Assembly: GCA_020252645.1 (NCBI GenBank)
Contig: JADCCN010000006.1
Span: 103,259-167,258, forward strand
Length of the DNA stretch: 64,000 nt
Direction: 5' to 3'
From: Methylobacterium sp.
GTDB taxonomy: Bacteria; Pseudomonadota; Alphaproteobacteria; Rhizobiales; Beijerinckiaceae
The notes under the pieces are model-generated. The model did no database searches and had not been told where the DNA came from. It saw nothing but the letters and a program-made list of their open reading frames with translations. Below are positions 62,307 to 64,000 of this stretch, piece after piece; within the stretch, counting starts at the first letter, position 1; every line of letters starts with the position of its first letter. The position numbers and the translations under genes were made by a program.

Positions 62307-62324
62307 CTTCAGGCACGCCTGAAG
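62307..62324. other. Perfect palindrome between ftsH and glmM
   Basis: CTTCAGGC and GCCTGAAG around AC form an 8-bp inverted repeat. It may be a small hairpin in the transcript or a binding site; no T tract follows. Confidence 0.5.
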
Positions 62325-62370
62325 ACTGAAAAAAGGCCGGGCCGGGCATCCGGCGACGGGGAAACCGCAC

Positions 62371-63711
62371 ATGGCACGCAAGTATTTCGGCACCGATGGC
62401 ATACGTGGCCGGGCGAATGGCAAGATCACGCCCGAACTCGCCCTCAAGGTCGGGCAGGCGGCGGGCCTCGTCTTCAAGCGGGGCGAACACCGCCATCGCG
62501 TGCTGATCGGCAAGGATACGCGCCTCTCCGGCTACATGATCGAATATGCTCTCGTGGCCGGATTCACCTCCATCGGCATGGATGTGATGCTCACAGGCCC
62601 GATCCCCACACCCGGCATGGCCATGCTCACGCGTTCCATGCGCTGCGATATCGGCGTGATGATCTCCGCCTCGCACAATGCCTACGAGGATAACGGCATC
62701 AAGCTGTTTGGCCCGGATGGCTACAAGCTGTCGGATGTCGTGGAACTCGCGATCGAGGAACTGCTCGAGACCGATTTGTCCAACCGGCTCGCCGGTTCGG
62801 GTCAGATCGGCCGCGCAAGGCGCATCGATGACGCGCAGGCGCGCTATATCGAATTCGCCAAACGCACCCTGCCCCGCAACATGGAGCTGGACGGGCTTCG
62901 CATCGTGATCGATTGCGCGAATGGTGCGGGCTACAAGGTTGCGCCGCAAGCCCTCTGGGAACTGGGCGCGGAAGTCATCCCGATGGGCGTCGAGCCCGAT
63001 GGCTTCAACATCAACCGCGATCTCGGCTCCACGGCTCCGCTTGCGCTGCAGCAGAAGGTGCGCGAGATGCGCGCCGATATCGGCATCGCGCTCGATGGCG
63101 ATGCCGATCGTGTCATCCTCGTCGACGAGAAGGGCCATGTGGTGGATGGCGACCAGCTGATGGCCGTCATCACCGAGAGCTGGCACCAGGATGGGCGCCT
63201 CTCGAAGCCGGGCCTCGTGGCCACGATCATGTCCAATCTCGGGCTCGAGCGGCATCTCGAAGGCCTGGGCCTCAGCCTCGCGCGCACCGCGGTGGGCGAT
63301 CGCTATGTGCTGGAGCACATGCGCGAATATGGATTCAATGTGGGTGGGGAGCAATCCGGCCACATCATCCTCTCGGATTATTCCACCACCGGTGACGGCC
63401 TGATTGCCGCCCTGCAGGTGCTGGCCGTGGTGCAGAAGGAAGGCCGCCCGGTGAGCGAGATCTGCCGCCGCTTCGAGCCGCTGCCGCAGATCCTGAAGAA
63501 CGTGAAAACCGCTGGCGGACAGCCGCTGAAGGATGCCGGCGTTTCGGCGGCCATCGAGAAAATCCGCGCGAGCCTCGGCACAGGCGGACGCCTCGTGATC
63601 CGGCCATCGGGCACCGAGCCGGTAATCCGCGTAATGGCCGAGGGCGATGATCGCGACCTCGTCGCGCGCGTGGTCGATGACATCTGCGCAGTGATCGCCA
63701 AGGCGGCCTGA
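62371..63711 (+). CDS. glmM: Phosphoglucosamine mutase GlmM
   Basis: A 446-residue enzyme making glucosamine-1-phosphate for peptidoglycan and lipopolysaccharide. [20 protein letters not shown] opens it; active-site Ser in [14 protein letters not shown] (about 103), metal loop [13 protein letters not shown], sugar loop [10 protein letters not shown], and phosphate-binding [12 protein letters not shown]. Follows ftsH. Confidence 0.98.
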   Translation: MARKYFGTDGIRGRANGKITPELALKVGQAAGLVFKRGEHRHRVLIGKDTRLSGYMIEYALVAGFTSIGMDVMLTGPIPTPGMAMLTRSMRCDIGVMISASHNAYEDNGIKLFGPDGYKLSDVVELAIEELLETDLSNRLAGSGQIGRARRIDDAQARYIEFAKRTLPRNMELDGLRIVIDCANGAGYKVAPQALWELGAEVIPMGVEPDGFNINRDLGSTAPLALQQKVREMRADIGIALDGDADRVILVDEKGHVVDGDQLMAVITESWHQDGRLSKPGLVATIMSNLGLERHLEGLGLSLARTAVGDRYVLEHMREYGFNVGGEQSGHIILSDYSTTGDGLIAALQVLAVVQKEGRPVSEICRRFEPLPQILKNVKTAGGQPLKDAGVSAAIEKIRASLGTGGRLVIRPSGTEPVIRVMAEGDDRDLVARVVDDICAVIAKAA

Positions 63712-63800
63712 TCCGCCTTGCCCATCGGCCCAGGCCGGGCGTTCGAACAGGGCAACCGAAAGAGGCCGCCGGGGCACCCTGTCGATTCTTTACCCTTCGT

Positions 63801-63904
63801 TAGAGCATGATGTGTTCAGACGGAAGCACATCATGCTCTTCTCTTATTATTATCGCATGCTTTTTTGTGAAAAACCGGATTCCACTTTTTCACAGCATGC
63901 TCTA
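63801..63904 (-). repeat. MITE-like repeat A, copy 3, reversed
   Basis: 104 nt, differing by one base from copies 1 and 2, bounded by TA at both ends. It lies 89 nt after glmM. Confidence 0.95.
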
Positions 63905-63968
63905 ATCTTACTATTATCGCATGCTTTTTTGTGAAAAACCGGATTCCACTTTTTCACAGCATGCTCTA
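63905..63968 (-). repeat. Partial copy of repeat A (left module only)
   Basis: The left module of repeat A with part of the AT linker occurs again, directly joined to copy 3 and in the same direction, without the 13-nt-arm hairpin. Confidence 0.9.
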
Positions 63969-63971
63969 GAG

Positions 63972-64000
63972 CGGTCGATCTGATTCAGTCAGATCGGCAA
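63972..64000. repeat. Small palindrome at the right edge
   Basis: CGATCTGA and TCAGATCG around TTCAG, resembling the palindrome at the end of the repeat B block near 6821-6841. It is probably another repeat module, cut by the window end. Confidence 0.5.

Overview
The window is about 65% G+C chromosomal DNA from an alphaproteobacterium, almost certainly Hyphomicrobiales (Rhizobiales). The evidence is the CtrA-network genes cpdR and rcdA, the nucleoid protein GapR, TrcR, an aa3-type oxidase subunit IV next to a three-gene pntAA-pntAB-pntB, alphaproteobacterial 6S RNA downstream of zapA, and the ruvCAB/ybgC/tolQRAB/pal/cpoB/tilS/ftsH/glmM gene order. I could not resolve family or genus. There is no prophage, CRISPR array, rRNA operon or complete insertion sequence.

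Layout. 1-11.4 kb: the end of a PepSY-like protein, a small heat-shock gene with a heat-shock promoter and a probable RNA thermometer, hisN, a probable suhB/MmgR-type small RNA, N-formylglutamate amidohydrolase, cpdR, tRNA-Val, L36, a glycerate kinase/DUF1036/pyruvate kinase operon, a second N-formylglutamate amidohydrolase and gapR. 11.5-19.1 kb: a cell-envelope block (DUF882 peptidase-like protein, L,D-transpeptidase, NtrC-type regulator) and oligoendopeptidase F. 19.2-28.6 kb: ABC1 kinase, oxidase subunit IV, transhydrogenase operon, a TPR lipoprotein, S21, purEK and two YdcH-like proteins. 28.9-40.4 kb: glycolysis/Calvin-type genes tkt, gap, pgk and fba, interrupted by a low-G+C insert carrying a HEPN-like gene and a damaged second copy of the pgk 3' end; then thiE-like, suhB, a MotA/MotB-like (ZorAB-like) motor pair and an acetyltransferase. 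40.4-49.3 kb: ABC exporter, L31, rcdA, DUF1192, trcR, a lone PIN-domain protein, prpE, zapA, 6S RNA and a YmdB-type phosphoesterase. 49.4-63.7 kb: yebC, ruvC-x-ruvA-ruvB, the Tol-Pal system, tilS, ftsH and glmM.

How the genes fit together. Glycerate kinase and pyruvate kinase sit in one operon; tkt, gap, pgk and fba in another cluster. Five cell-cycle or division genes (cpdR, gapR, rcdA, trcR, zapA) fall within the window, and CtrA-like boxes lie upstream of rcdA. The Tol-Pal genes, L,D-transpeptidase and DUF882 protein serve the envelope.

Most worth a second look: (a) the HEPN-like island and pgk fragment at 33.6-35.1 kb; (b) the uncharacterised proton-motor pair at 38-40 kb; (c) a 104-nt MITE-like repeat bounded by TA, present in three near-identical copies, whose first three bases supply the stop codons of two genes; (d) a PIN gene whose ribosome-binding site lies inside a terminator stem; (e) regulatory RNAs that can be read from the sequence: a ROSE-like thermometer, an MmgR-like sRNA and 6S RNA.
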